From: GCA-2794515 sp033763335
GTDB taxonomy: Bacteria; Chloroflexota; Anaerolineae; Aggregatilineales; Phototrophicaceae
Assembly (NCBI GenBank): GCA_033763335.1
Contig: JANRKU010000152.1
Span: 1-30,868, forward strand
Length of the DNA: 30,868 nt
Direction of reading: 5' to 3'
This document shows positions 21,957-29,432 of this stretch, piece after piece. Positions within the stretch are counted from its first letter, which is position 1. Every line of letters starts with the position of its first letter. The notes under the pieces are model-generated. The model was not told the origin of the DNA. It did not search any database and worked only from the letters and a program-made list of their open reading frames with translations. The translations under genes were made by a program, and so were the position numbers.

Positions 21957-22994
21957 ATGTTGGAAATTGGAATTGATAGTTTCGCTGGCAACCCCCTCAT
22001 TGACGGAAAAGACACGCCACAGAGCCGTGTGAAGGCAATGGCGGAATTGCTGGAACGGATGGAATATGCCGATACCGTTGGATTGGATGTGTTTGGTATT
22101 GGGGAGCATTATCGGCAAGAATTTTTAGATTCTGCACCAGCAGTTATTTTGGCGGCGGCGGCGGCGCGTACCAAGCATATCCGCCTGACGAGTGCAGTGG
22201 CGGTATTGAGTGCGGCTGACCCTGTGCGGACTTTTCAGAATTTTGCCACCATAGACCTTATTTCTAATGGGCGTGCAGAGATGGTGGTTGGGCGTGGCTC
22301 ATTTACCGAGTCCTTCCCATTATTTGGTTTATCACTGAATGATTATGATGCCATATTTGCTGAAAAACTCGACCTCCTAATGCAAATTCGTGAAAACGAG
22401 GTGGTCACATGGAAAGGTCAATTTCGCCCAGCTCTGAACCAGCAGGAAATTTATCCAAGACCCGTACAAGACCCCATGCCCCTTTGGTTAGGTGTTGGCG
22501 GCACACCCGGTTCATTTATTCGGGCAGGCGTATTGGGTCTACGACTGATGGTTGCGATTATCGGCGGTGAGACACGTCGCTTTCGCCCACTGGTTAATTT
22601 ATACCGAGAAGCCTATCAAAAAGCGGGTCATCCAGCACAAGAAATGAAAGTCGGGCTTCATTCGTTGGGATATGTCGCAGAAACGACAGAGCAGGCGCAT
22701 GAAGAATATTTCCCCGGTTATGCAGAGATGTTCAATAAAATTGGGCAAGAGCGGGGTTGGTCGCCTATCACCCGTGAGGGATTCAAAGCACAAGTGGGAC
22801 CAACAGGTGCATTATTGGTGGGTAGTCCAGAGGAAGTGGCAGAGAAAATTTTGCGCCATAGCGAGGCACTCGGTGGGATTTCGCGCTTAACCTTCCAAAT
22901 GGATAACGCGGGATTGACCCATCAACAACTAATGCGCTCCATTGAACTTATCGGGACTCGTGTCGCGCCATTGGTGAAGCAAGCGACAGGGTGA
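21957..22994 (+). CDS. LLM-class (luciferase-like) flavin-dependent oxidoreductase
   Basis: A 345-residue protein with the luciferase-like TIM-barrel plan: EYADTVGLDVFGIGEHYRQEF near 57-77, RTKHIRLTSAVAVLSAADPV (about 91-110), EMVVGRGSFTESFPLFG (about 127-143), PLWLGVGGTP (about 174-183), and GALLVGSPEEVAEKIL near 282. These are typical of FMNH2- or F420-dependent monooxygenases and reductases of the LLM class. The EHYRQEF and GRGSF motifs favour the FMN-dependent luciferase-like group. The substrate is not predictable. It is a single-gene unit with its own promoter and a strong terminator. Confidence 0.9.
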   Translation: MLEIGIDSFAGNPLIDGKDTPQSRVKAMAELLERMEYADTVGLDVFGIGEHYRQEFLDSAPAVILAAAAARTKHIRLTSAVAVLSAADPVRTFQNFATIDLISNGRAEMVVGRGSFTESFPLFGLSLNDYDAIFAEKLDLLMQIRENEVVTWKGQFRPALNQQEIYPRPVQDPMPLWLGVGGTPGSFIRAGVLGLRLMVAIIGGETRRFRPLVNLYREAYQKAGHPAQEMKVGLHSLGYVAETTEQAHEEYFPGYAEMFNKIGQERGWSPITREGFKAQVGPTGALLVGSPEEVAEKILRHSEALGGISRLTFQMDNAGLTHQQLMRSIELIGTRVAPLVKQATG

Positions 22995-23019
22995 CATGCC
23001 ACTGAATTTTGGCATTAGG

Positions 23020-23052
23020 AACAGCTTATGACACACGCATAAGCTGTTTTTG
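23020..23052 (+). terminator. Rho-independent terminator of the luciferase-like gene
   Basis: ACAGCTTATG (23021-23030) and CATAAGCTGT (23038-23047) form a perfect 10-bp stem with a 7-base loop, followed by five T residues. It lies 26 bases after the stop at 22994 and ends before the convergent kinase gene. Confidence 0.85.
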
Positions 23053-23085
23053 TTATAAAAATAGACCATGATGGCTAAATAGGCA

Positions 23086-23622
23086 TCAATGTGAAAGAAT
23101 ATGCTTAATCACATCATCAACACTTAATGCCGTTGTATCAACGACCAACCAGCCATCTTGTGCCAATTGTGACAGCACGGGCGCTAATTGTTGATACACA
23201 ATCCGAATCCCTTCATCAATATAGGGGCGGGCAGGGCTATCACCAGACCGTTTTAGATTGCGCTGATGGGCTTTTGCTTGGGTTGGATACAAGACGATTT
23301 TGTGAACTGGTGCTTGTTCTTGATGCAGGAGCGATTGGTAATCTGAAGCCAGATTGACATCCCAGAAATCATCAATCGTGACCGCAAAACCCGCTTTCTG
23401 ATAGGTGAGCGCCATAAAAGCAACGGTAGTGCGTGCCAATGTGATTTGTTGCGCCAATTCATCGCTCCAAACGGCGCTAGGGAGCATTAATCCCGATACA
23501 ACCATCATGCGAATATCATCTACAGGGATATGAATACTCTTGGGGAAATGGGTCGCCAATGCCCGACTGGTGGTGCTTTTGCCAACGGCGGGAGGTCCTA
23601 CAAGGATGTAAATCGGATTCAT
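23086..23622 (-). CDS. P-loop kinase-like ATP-binding protein
   Basis: A 178-residue protein with Walker A GPPAVGKST at 9-17, a DD pair (VDDIRMM) near 34-40 where small kinases bind substrate, ITIDDFWD-like Walker B (AVTIDDFWD), and an R-rich lid (HQRNLKRSGD). This is the plan of AAA_33/zeta-toxin/chloramphenicol-phosphotransferase-like kinases. The substrate could be a small molecule, a nucleoside or a nucleic acid end. GGGG lies about 9 bases before the ATG. It converges with the luciferase-like gene and stands alone. Confidence 0.82.
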   Translation of the reverse strand: MNPIYILVGPPAVGKSTTSRALATHFPKSIHIPVDDIRMMVVSGLMLPSAVWSDELAQQITLARTTVAFMALTYQKAGFAVTIDDFWDVNLASDYQSLLHQEQAPVHKIVLYPTQAKAHQRNLKRSGDSPARPYIDEGIRIVYQQLAPVLSQLAQDGWLVVDTTALSVDDVIKHILSH

Positions 23623-23715
23623 GATGATGCCCCAGTTTGAATAAATATGGCTGTATCGAATAAATAGGTAAATTCCCCTCAGTTTAGCAGACGGATTGGG
23701 TATCTGCTGGGATAG

Positions 23716-23905
23716 TTAATAGGGTTTTATCGCCAAGTTGCCAATCATCGGTGTCATATCTTTGAGATTGTGAGTGTAAAGTGGTACTTGGAGCCGGTAG
23801 ATACAACCGCATACGTTTGCGATGACTTAAACCATGCTAGGGCAGAGGGGGATATTTGCGAAAAATATGTAAGACAACTGTTGTATCCAGAATGGCAATG
23901 CTCAT
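23716..23905 (-). pseudogene. Broken vapC toxin gene (PIN domain remnant)
   Basis: On the minus strand an ATG at 23905 overlaps the antitoxin stop (ATGA) and gives MSIAILDTTVVLHIFRKYPP, a typical PIN start with the first active-site aspartate, then a stop at 23837-23839. Another frame continues ALAWFKSSQTYAVVST as PIN proteins do. A third frame gives LYTHNLKDMTPMIGNLAIKP, a typical PIN C-terminus, with its stop at 23716-23718. About 190 bases remain of an expected 390-400, so there are frameshifts and a large internal deletion that removes most active-site residues. It cannot make an active toxin. Confidence 0.75.
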
Positions 23906-24186
23906 TTATCACCATCCCAGTATGGTTTTAGGCGGTCTGCTTCTTTTTGGCGTTGTGCTTTAACCCATTCTACGGGGTCTTCAATTTCGGGGTCAACAAA
24001 TTCGATAGCATCCATTTGTTCAAGCATAGCAACGATTTCCGCGCCTGTTTTAGGATGTGGTGTAATCAAATCATCCGCCTCTAATTGATGCTCAACCGAA
24101 GCGACAACCTGCTCGACTAATTGCAGGCGTTCTTTGGGATTGAGTTGAAGCGCCAATGCCAATGCTTCTTGAAGAATAGGACTCAT
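23902..24186 (-). CDS. VapB-like antitoxin, partner toxin inactivated
   Basis: A 94-residue acidic protein (MSPILQEALALALQLNPKER, LQLVEQVVASVEHQL, PVEWVKAQRQKEADRLKPYW). The N-terminal LNPKERLQLVEQV helix is common in antitoxins paired with PIN toxins. It is followed by a vapC remnant whose start overlaps its stop. The ATG at 24186 has GAGGT 8 bases upstream; an ATG at 24201 is possible but worse. An extended -10 TGCTATAAT lies 38 bases before the start. The gene remains intact although its toxin is destroyed. Confidence 0.78.
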   Translation of the reverse strand: MSPILQEALALALQLNPKERLQLVEQVVASVEHQLEADDLITPHPKTGAEIVAMLEQMDAIEFVDPEIEDPVEWVKAQRQKEADRLKPYWDGDK

Positions 24187-24223
24187 AATGATATACCTCA
24201 TTTTATATCACTGGATAAATGTG

Positions 24224-24232
24224 ATTATAGCA
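24224..24232 (-). promoter_or_regulatory. Extended -10 promoter of the antitoxin gene
   Basis: On the minus strand TGCTATAAT, with TATAAT at 24224-24229, identical in nine bases to the potA and pfaD promoters in this window. It is divergent from the promoter at 24279-24287. Confidence 0.5.
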
Positions 24233-24255
24233 TAGATGTGGCGCGTTATTTCTGA

Positions 24256-24289
24256 TGAATAGCCAAATTTTATTAACGTGTTACAATAG
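24256..24289 (+). repeat. 34-nt direct repeat containing a promoter, copy 1
   Basis: TGAATAGCCAAATTTT, one variable base context, and AACGTGTTACAATAG match 26436-26469 at 33 of 34 positions. The copy carries an extended -10 TGTTACAAT (24279-24287). It lies upstream of the WD40-like gene, and copy 2 lies at that gene's stop codon, so the repeats bracket the gene. Confidence 0.75.
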
Positions 24290-24310
24290 TTTGATGTGTC
24301 GCCCATAGCT

Positions 24311-24379
24311 GATGTGATTTATGCCACCATGCGCGATTGGAAATATCGGCGCAAGGTAATGAAGGGGTATCTGCTGTGA
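24311..24379 (+). pseudogene. 3' fragment of a YgjP-type metallopeptidase gene
   Basis: Read in frame from 24311 it gives DVIYATMRDWKYRRKVMKGY, then LL and a TGA. This aligns with the C-terminus of the peptidase at 18737-19444 (DATMPDWKHRRKVLKGYLLG), and the DNA is also closely similar for about 60 bases. No HELCH region remains. The fragment ends 12 bases before the ATG of the WD40-like gene at 24391, mirroring the peptidase/WD40 gene order at 18737-19516. Confidence 0.75.
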
Positions 24380-24390
24380 TAGGAGATAAA

Positions 24391-26442
24391 ATGAATTTTC
24401 ATGATTATAAAACACTCGAAAATCGCCTCAATGAGACCAATATTCAAACACTCATCGCCGATTGTGATGCGTTGTTAGCTATTCAGGATGATGAATTTAT
24501 GCGCTTATTGCGCTCGGCATTGAGCCTATCCGCGCATGTGCTGGAAAAAGATAAATCGGCATTGGCGCACCAATTGGCAGGGCGGTTATATCATCATGTG
24601 GATAAAAATGCCGATATAAAGGCATTTGTGGATGGTATTATTCCGCCAAAAAATTCCCTATATCCAATTTATAACGGCTATGACCCGCTTCTCCCTGCTG
24701 GCGGGATGTTGATTAACATATTGAAGCACAATAGCACTGTGCTTGGGACTAGCCAATTGTCGAATGGAAATATTATATCATGGGATAAAGATAATACCTT
24801 ACATTTATGGCATCCAGAGGGGCAATTAATTAATACCCTTGTAGGTCATCAATCTCCAATCAATGAGGTATTGATTTTACAGAATGACCATATTTTATCG
24901 TGTGATGCCAATGGCATGTTGCAATTATGGGATAGTGATGGTCTCCCACTCAAAACGCTAAAAAACCCAGGTGAAAATGACGGTAATCCTGAACACATAC
25001 ATCAGAAGCAGAAGATATTAAAATTGTTGGATGGTTGCATTTTATCGTGGCATTATGATACAAATAATTTATTGCTCTGGGATGAAAAAGGCGAAAATTT
25101 AGCACAATTTATAGGTCATACTGCTTATGTCAGAGGCGCACTACAACTTATAGATGGTCGCATTTTATCTTGGTCAAAGGATTTCATATTGTGTTTGTGG
25201 GATACAGATGGTCATTTACTCAAGACACTTATAGGACATCAATATCCCATTACTAACGTGCAAATTTTGACACATCAACACAATATTGTATCAGAAGATA
25301 TGAACATGATTTTTATCTGGGATATGAATGGAGAATTAATTAAGTCAGATGTTGTTCCCCAAAAACGTCGTTATAAGCGATATGTGCTTTCAGATGGTCG
25401 CTTGTTGTATTGGAATGACCGCCAACTACTTTTAAGGGATAATGAACAATTCATACCTTTTACTGGTCATACAGGTTTTATTAGGGGGGTGTTGGAGCTT
25501 TCGGATGGTCGAATTTTATCATGGAGTACCGACTTCACTTTGCGGATTTGGAATAAAATGGGTGAGCAACTCAAAATACTTGAAACCCACTCTAACCCAA
25601 TTGATAATGCCATACAATTATCAGATAGTCGTATTGTATCTTCTGGTTTTAATGGTCATGCCTTTCTATGGGATAGCGATGGCAATTTCTTAGCTTCGTT
25701 AAAAAGCCATGTGGGTTCCCCTCATGTTTATCCATTAATAGATGGTCGTTTACTCACAAGATGGGCTAACTTATTGTATATTTGGGATACAAACTCACAA
25801 GCCGTTGGATTAGATTTTGTGCATAATGGCGTGGTTGTGCGTGTTATTGGCTTAGATGATGATGAAGTTTTATCTTCTGATAGAGATAATTTGTATTTAT
25901 GGGATAAAAACGGGCAATTATCAAAAAATATTTGGCGATATAACAGTTGGGGAGAACAAGATACTATCCTAAATAAATTTAGGATGATTTCTGTAGCAAG
26001 AAATCATTTTTTTATTTGGCGTATGAATAAAAAAATTTATAAACTGCCATCATCTGAGTATATTGCTGTAGAGTTGCCCAATGGTTGGCGATTATTGCAA
26101 CCCCACTATCCTATACTCTATCTTCAAGACGAGAATGAAACCATTATTTCAGAGATACGGGAAGATTATGCTGGTAATCTGGAGCGTATTTTTGCATGGT
26201 TGCGCGAATATAATATTAACCCAGATGATGCCTACCCCGATTTTAACTTCCCCAATTTGAAAGGATTACGGGTAAAGTGTCATTTTTCAGAGAAAGCCTT
26301 AATTCTCTATGATCCACAAAATGGCAAAACCATTTATACTTTTCACGGCGATATGTGGTTCACATCGGTCATAGTGATAGATGATATTGTCATCGCAGGC
26401 GATAGTATGGGGCGCGTCATCTTTTTGCGGTGGGTTGAATAG
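24391..26442 (+). CDS. WD40-like repeat protein with N-terminal helical module and unique C-terminus
   Basis: A 683-residue protein. Residues 1-105 are the same helical module as in the 17318 gene, with near-identical DNA over about 160 bases. About 14 degenerate WD40-like units follow (patterns such as GRILSWS, LCLWD, DG, LIGH). The last 110 residues or so (after LQDENETIISEIREDY) are distinct, with an FAWLREYNINPDDAYPDFN stretch, and end in IVIAGDSMGRVIFLRWVE. There is no signal peptide, unlike the 19516 protein. GGAGA lies 5 bases before ATG 24391; a longer frame from 24337 runs through the peptidase fragment and is not used. The repeats are far more diverged than those of 19516. Probably a cytoplasmic scaffold; the ligand is unknown. 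Confidence 0.82.
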   Translation: MNFHDYKTLENRLNETNIQTLIADCDALLAIQDDEFMRLLRSALSLSAHVLEKDKSALAHQLAGRLYHHVDKNADIKAFVDGIIPPKNSLYPIYNGYDPLLPAGGMLINILKHNSTVLGTSQLSNGNIISWDKDNTLHLWHPEGQLINTLVGHQSPINEVLILQNDHILSCDANGMLQLWDSDGLPLKTLKNPGENDGNPEHIHQKQKILKLLDGCILSWHYDTNNLLLWDEKGENLAQFIGHTAYVRGALQLIDGRILSWSKDFILCLWDTDGHLLKTLIGHQYPITNVQILTHQHNIVSEDMNMIFIWDMNGELIKSDVVPQKRRYKRYVLSDGRLLYWNDRQLLLRDNEQFIPFTGHTGFIRGVLELSDGRILSWSTDFTLRIWNKMGEQLKILETHSNPIDNAIQLSDSRIVSSGFNGHAFLWDSDGNFLASLKSHVGSPHVYPLIDGRLLTRWANLLYIWDTNSQAVGLDFVHNGVVVRVIGLDDDEVLSSDRDNLYLWDKNGQLSKNIWRYNSWGEQDTILNKFRMISVARNHFFIWRMNKKIYKLPSSEYIAVELPNGWRLLQPHYPILYLQDENETIISEIREDYAGNLERIFAWLREYNINPDDAYPDFNFPNLKGLRVKCHFSEKALILYDPQNGKTIYTFHGDMWFTSVIVIDDIVIAGDSMGRVIFLRWVE

Positions 26443-26469
26443 CCAAATTTTAATAACGTGTTACAATAG
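26436..26469 (+). repeat. 34-nt direct repeat containing a promoter, copy 2
   Basis: Matches 24256-24289 with one mismatch. It begins inside the last codons of the WD40-like gene (TGAATAG contains its stop) and carries the extended -10 TGTTACAAT (26459-26467) for the radical SAM gene at 26500. Transcription should start near 26474. Confidence 0.75.
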
Positions 26470-26499
26470 AGGCATTATCGTTATATAAGGAAATTAGCC

Positions 26500-27972
26500 G
26501 TGAATCTAGTCTTATACAACCCGCCATCATCTGGTAGCAAAAAGCCAATTATGCCCATGTCGCTCCTCGCCATCGGCGCATTACTCGAAAATAAGCATGA
26601 ATACGTCATCGTGGATGGCAATATCGAGCCAGACCCACTATCGGCATTAGAACGCGCCATCAGCACGACATCCGCCACCGTTTTGGGTGTGACCGTGATG
26701 CCCGGTCCGCAACTCGCCAATGCCATCCCCATCTGCAAGGCGCTCAAGGCAAAATTCCCCACGTTGCTCATCATCTGGGGCGGATATTTCCCCACACAGC
26801 ATTATGATGTTGTCCTCAAAGCCGATTATGTGGATTATGTGGTGCGTGGGCATGGCGAAGAAGCCTTTTTAGCCCTATTAGACATGATTGCGCGGGGCGC
26901 GTCGCCTGTGGCGATGAATGGCATCGCGTATAAAGACGGGGATACGCTGGTCGGCAATGCACCTGCGCCGATTCCACACCCCGACAAGCTACCCGAATTT
27001 CCCTATCACCGCATTGACCTTAGCCGATATATCCGCAAAACCTTTATGGGCGATAGGACGCTACCACATCATAGCAGTTATGGATGCCCATTTTTCTGCA
27101 ATTTTTGTGCGGTGGTCAACATGGTTAATGGGCGCTGGCTGGCACAATCAGCAGAACGCACCGCGACTATCGTGCGTAAATTGGTGACGGAATGGGATTT
27201 GAACGCCATCGAATTTTACGACAATAATTTTTTCACCCATGAATCACGGGTGGCAGAATTTTCTGACCGTATCATGGATTTGAATATTGCATGGTGGGGT
27301 GAGGGTCGGATTGATACCATGATGCACTATAGCGATGCCACATGGCAAAAAATGTCGGATAGTGGCTTGCGGATGGTGTTCTTGGGTGCGGAAAGTGGCT
27401 CCGATGAGACGCTCCAACGCATGGATAAGGGCGGAAAAGCCAGTATCCAAAAAACGCTCGACATCGCAGAAAAAATGGCACGCTATAACATCGTCCCAGA
27501 GATGTCATTTGTGGTGGGGAATCCGCCACATCCCGAAAAAGATACCGAACAGACCCTCGCCTTCATCCGCAAAGTGAAAAAAGTGAATCCGCGCACAGAA
27601 GTGATTATTTATGTCTATACCCCTGTGCCATTATCGGGCGAATTATATGACCAAGCGCGGGCAGAAGGATTTGCCTTCCCAGAGACATTAGAGGGGTGGG
27701 TGAGCGAGGAATGGCAAGATTTTGTGCAACGCCGTAGCTCCAACATGCCATGGATGAATGACCCCATCCGCAAGCGTGTGCGGAATTTTGAGCGCGTGCT
27801 AAATGCCTACTATCCCACCAGCACCGATATTGGACTGAATGGCGGGATGCGCTTGCTGTTACGCGGGGTGAGTGCGGTGCGCTATCACACCCAATTTTAT
27901 ACCAATCCGCTCGAATTGCGCGTTTTGCACAAATTACTGAAATATCAACGCCCAGAGACAACCAGTTTTTAG
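26500..27972 (+). CDS. B12-binding-domain radical SAM protein (HpnJ/BchE-like group)
   Basis: A 490-residue enzyme. An N-terminal B12-binding-like domain (about 1-135) contains VLYNPPSSGSKKPIMPMSLL, LLIIWGGYFPT and ADYVDYVVRGHGEEAF. CPFFCNFC gives C196, C200 and C203. EFYDNNFF, MVFLGAESGSDETLQRMDKG and MSFVVGNPP follow. It has no DxHxxG motif. It differs from the 6527/9848 pair and is closer to the hopanoid/lipid and unknown-substrate radical SAM group. The start is GTG 26500 with AAGGAA 8-9 bases upstream. Three STAS-like genes follow at 13, 30 and 22 bases, forming one apparent operon. Confidence 0.87.
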   Translation: MNLVLYNPPSSGSKKPIMPMSLLAIGALLENKHEYVIVDGNIEPDPLSALERAISTTSATVLGVTVMPGPQLANAIPICKALKAKFPTLLIIWGGYFPTQHYDVVLKADYVDYVVRGHGEEAFLALLDMIARGASPVAMNGIAYKDGDTLVGNAPAPIPHPDKLPEFPYHRIDLSRYIRKTFMGDRTLPHHSSYGCPFFCNFCAVVNMVNGRWLAQSAERTATIVRKLVTEWDLNAIEFYDNNFFTHESRVAEFSDRIMDLNIAWWGEGRIDTMMHYSDATWQKMSDSGLRMVFLGAESGSDETLQRMDKGGKASIQKTLDIAEKMARYNIVPEMSFVVGNPPHPEKDTEQTLAFIRKVKKVNPRTEVIIYVYTPVPLSGELYDQARAEGFAFPETLEGWVSEEWQDFVQRRSSNMPWMNDPIRKRVRNFERVLNAYYPTSTDIGLNGGMRLLLRGVSAVRYHTQFYTNPLELRVLHKLLKYQRPETTSF

Positions 27973-27985
27973 GAGAATATCTGCC

Positions 27986-28420
27986 TTGAATACCCAAGAT
28001 TTGCAATCATCCGCAATACGCATTAGTGAAAATGCGACATTTGAATGGATTGATGACCATCGAATTGTTGTGTTTACTACACTACAAACACCCACCCGTC
28101 ACGATATAGACGCATGGATGAAAAAAGTGCTTGAAATATTGAATGATTTGGAAGAGGGAGGCAGTTATTTGGCATTATATGATTTACGCTATTCCTTCCT
28201 TTCTCCTTATGCAAGGCAACAATCCCAACATCTTATTGAGCTTGCCAAGCGCAAAAAGGTGACAGGGTATTTTGCGTCAGTGGTCGGAAATAATGTGTTT
28301 GGGCAAGTCATGACGTTTTTTGTTAACTTCACATTGAGTCGTATCGGTGATAAGACATCAGTTGGTATGTGTTTTACCTCCCGTGAAGAAGCATTGGCTT
28401 GGTTGCGGGAAAAATTTTGA
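27986..28420 (+). CDS. STAS/SpoIIAA-like domain protein, tandem paralogue 1
   Basis: A 144-residue protein starting at TTG 27986, with AGGAG 10 bases upstream right at the radical SAM stop. The layout is FEWIDDHRIVVFTT, a helix, YLALYDLRYSFLSPYARQQS, TGYFASVVGNNVFGQVMTFFVNF, and FTSREEALAWLREKF. It is the most divergent of the three tandem copies. The EALAWLRE ending is typical of SpoIIAA-like/STAS-fold small proteins. No conserved phosphorylatable serine is clearly placed. Function is unknown; co-transcription with the radical SAM gene is likely. Confidence 0.75.
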   Translation: MNTQDLQSSAIRISENATFEWIDDHRIVVFTTLQTPTRHDIDAWMKKVLEILNDLEEGGSYLALYDLRYSFLSPYARQQSQHLIELAKRKKVTGYFASVVGNNVFGQVMTFFVNFTLSRIGDKTSVGMCFTSREEALAWLREKF

Positions 28421-28450
28421 ATCTAACCCATATGATAAGGATATATAAAG

Positions 28451-28885
28451 ATGACCAATGTTGACCAAAGCCCTGCCGAAATAGACCATCTAACCGACCA
28501 AGTATCTATCGAATGGCTCGATAACCGTCGTATTGCTGTTTTGAGTGTTCGTAGCAATAACCGAAAAGATGTCGAAATTTGGGCAGATAAAAATGAAGAA
28601 CTCATCCGCACATGGCGCAAAGATAGCCCCTATGCGGTGCTTCATGATGTGCAATATGCGTTTTTATCACCGTATGCTCGCGCCCGCGCAGAAAAAACAT
28701 CGCAAGTCTCTAAAGATACAGGGGCGCGAGGACGCTATGCGGTTTTGGTGGCAAACAATGTGTTTGGGATGACCATTACGGCATTTGTCAATTTTAAGCT
28801 CCGTAACAAATCGGGCGAGGGGGTCAAAGGACAATGTTTTACATCACGCGAATCGGCATTAGCATGGTTGCGTGAGCAATTTTAA
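28451..28885 (+). CDS. STAS/SpoIIAA-like domain protein, tandem paralogue 2
   Basis: Also exactly 144 residues. Conserved blocks are VSIEWLDNRRIAVLSV, EIWADKNEELIRTWRKDSPY, AVLHDVQYAFLSPYARARA, GRYAVLVANNVFGMTITAFV and FTSRESALAWLREQF. It shares WRKDSPYAVLHDV and AWLREQF with paralogue 3, so these two arose by the more recent duplication. AAGGAT lies about 9 bases before the ATG. The charged C-terminal part (RNKSGEGVKG) is its own. Confidence 0.78.
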   Translation: MTNVDQSPAEIDHLTDQVSIEWLDNRRIAVLSVRSNNRKDVEIWADKNEELIRTWRKDSPYAVLHDVQYAFLSPYARARAEKTSQVSKDTGARGRYAVLVANNVFGMTITAFVNFKLRNKSGEGVKGQCFTSRESALAWLREQF

Positions 28886-28907
28886 GATAATTTTATGAGA
28901 CTTTTGA

Positions 28908-29342
28908 ATGATGATTAATGAAAAAAATGGCACACCAATAGACCGTATCAGCGATTTTGTGACGATGCAATGGGTAGATAATAAGCGTATCGCGCTTTTT
29001 GTCGTGAATAGCTCCAACCGTCATGAAGTGGGTGCATGGGCAGATAAAGTGGAGACTATTATCACATCATGGCGCAAAGATAGCCCGTATGCTGTGTTGC
29101 ATGATGTGACCAAAGCCTTTTTATCACCATACGCGCAAAAGCGTGCGCTGGGATTATTGCACTTATTACAAGAAAATCAGGTTAAAGGACGTTATGCGGT
29201 GGTGGTTTCTAATACTATTTTTGGACGAGCCATTGCCCGTTTTGTAAATTTCACCCTACGCCCCAGAGGGGGGCAGGAATTTATGGGGAAAACATTTACC
29301 AGTCAGGATGTGGCATTGGCATGGTTGCGTGAGCAATTTTAA
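28908..29342 (+). CDS. STAS/SpoIIAA-like domain protein, tandem paralogue 3
   Basis: 144 residues from ATG 28908. Blocks: VTMQWVDNKRIALFVV, EVGAWADKVETIITSWRKDS, AVLHDVTKAFLSPYAQKRA, GRYAVVVSNTIFGRAIARFV, and ALAWLREQF at the end. It is nearest to paralogue 2. A hairpin with a T run about 60 bases after the stop ends the operon. Function is unknown; possibly part of a partner-switch or a multimeric assembly, since three equal-length copies are kept side by side. Confidence 0.78.
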   Translation: MMINEKNGTPIDRISDFVTMQWVDNKRIALFVVNSSNRHEVGAWADKVETIITSWRKDSPYAVLHDVTKAFLSPYAQKRALGLLHLLQENQVKGRYAVVVSNTIFGRAIARFVNFTLRPRGGQEFMGKTFTSQDVALAWLREQF

Positions 29343-29401
29343 TCGCGCATCAGCAATTTTGCCTAAAAATCATTTGATTTCAAAAGAATAAGCAGTATGA
29401 A

Positions 29402-29430
29402 GAAGCGGTGATAAAATCACGGCTTTTTTG
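29402..29430 (+). terminator. Rho-independent terminator after the STAS-like operon
   Basis: AGC-G-GTGAT (29404-29412) pairs with ATCAC-G-GCT (29416-29424) around an AAA loop with one internal G-G mismatch, and T residues fill 29424-29429. It lies between the third STAS-like gene and the promoter of the VOC gene. Confidence 0.6.
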
Positions 29431-29432
29431 GC

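Noticed and set aside
24337..24390. Upstream TTG start extending the 24391 WD40-like protein by 18 residues
   Set aside because: The extension reads the peptidase fragment out of frame, and ATG 24391 has a good GGAGA site and matches the start of the 17318 paralogue.
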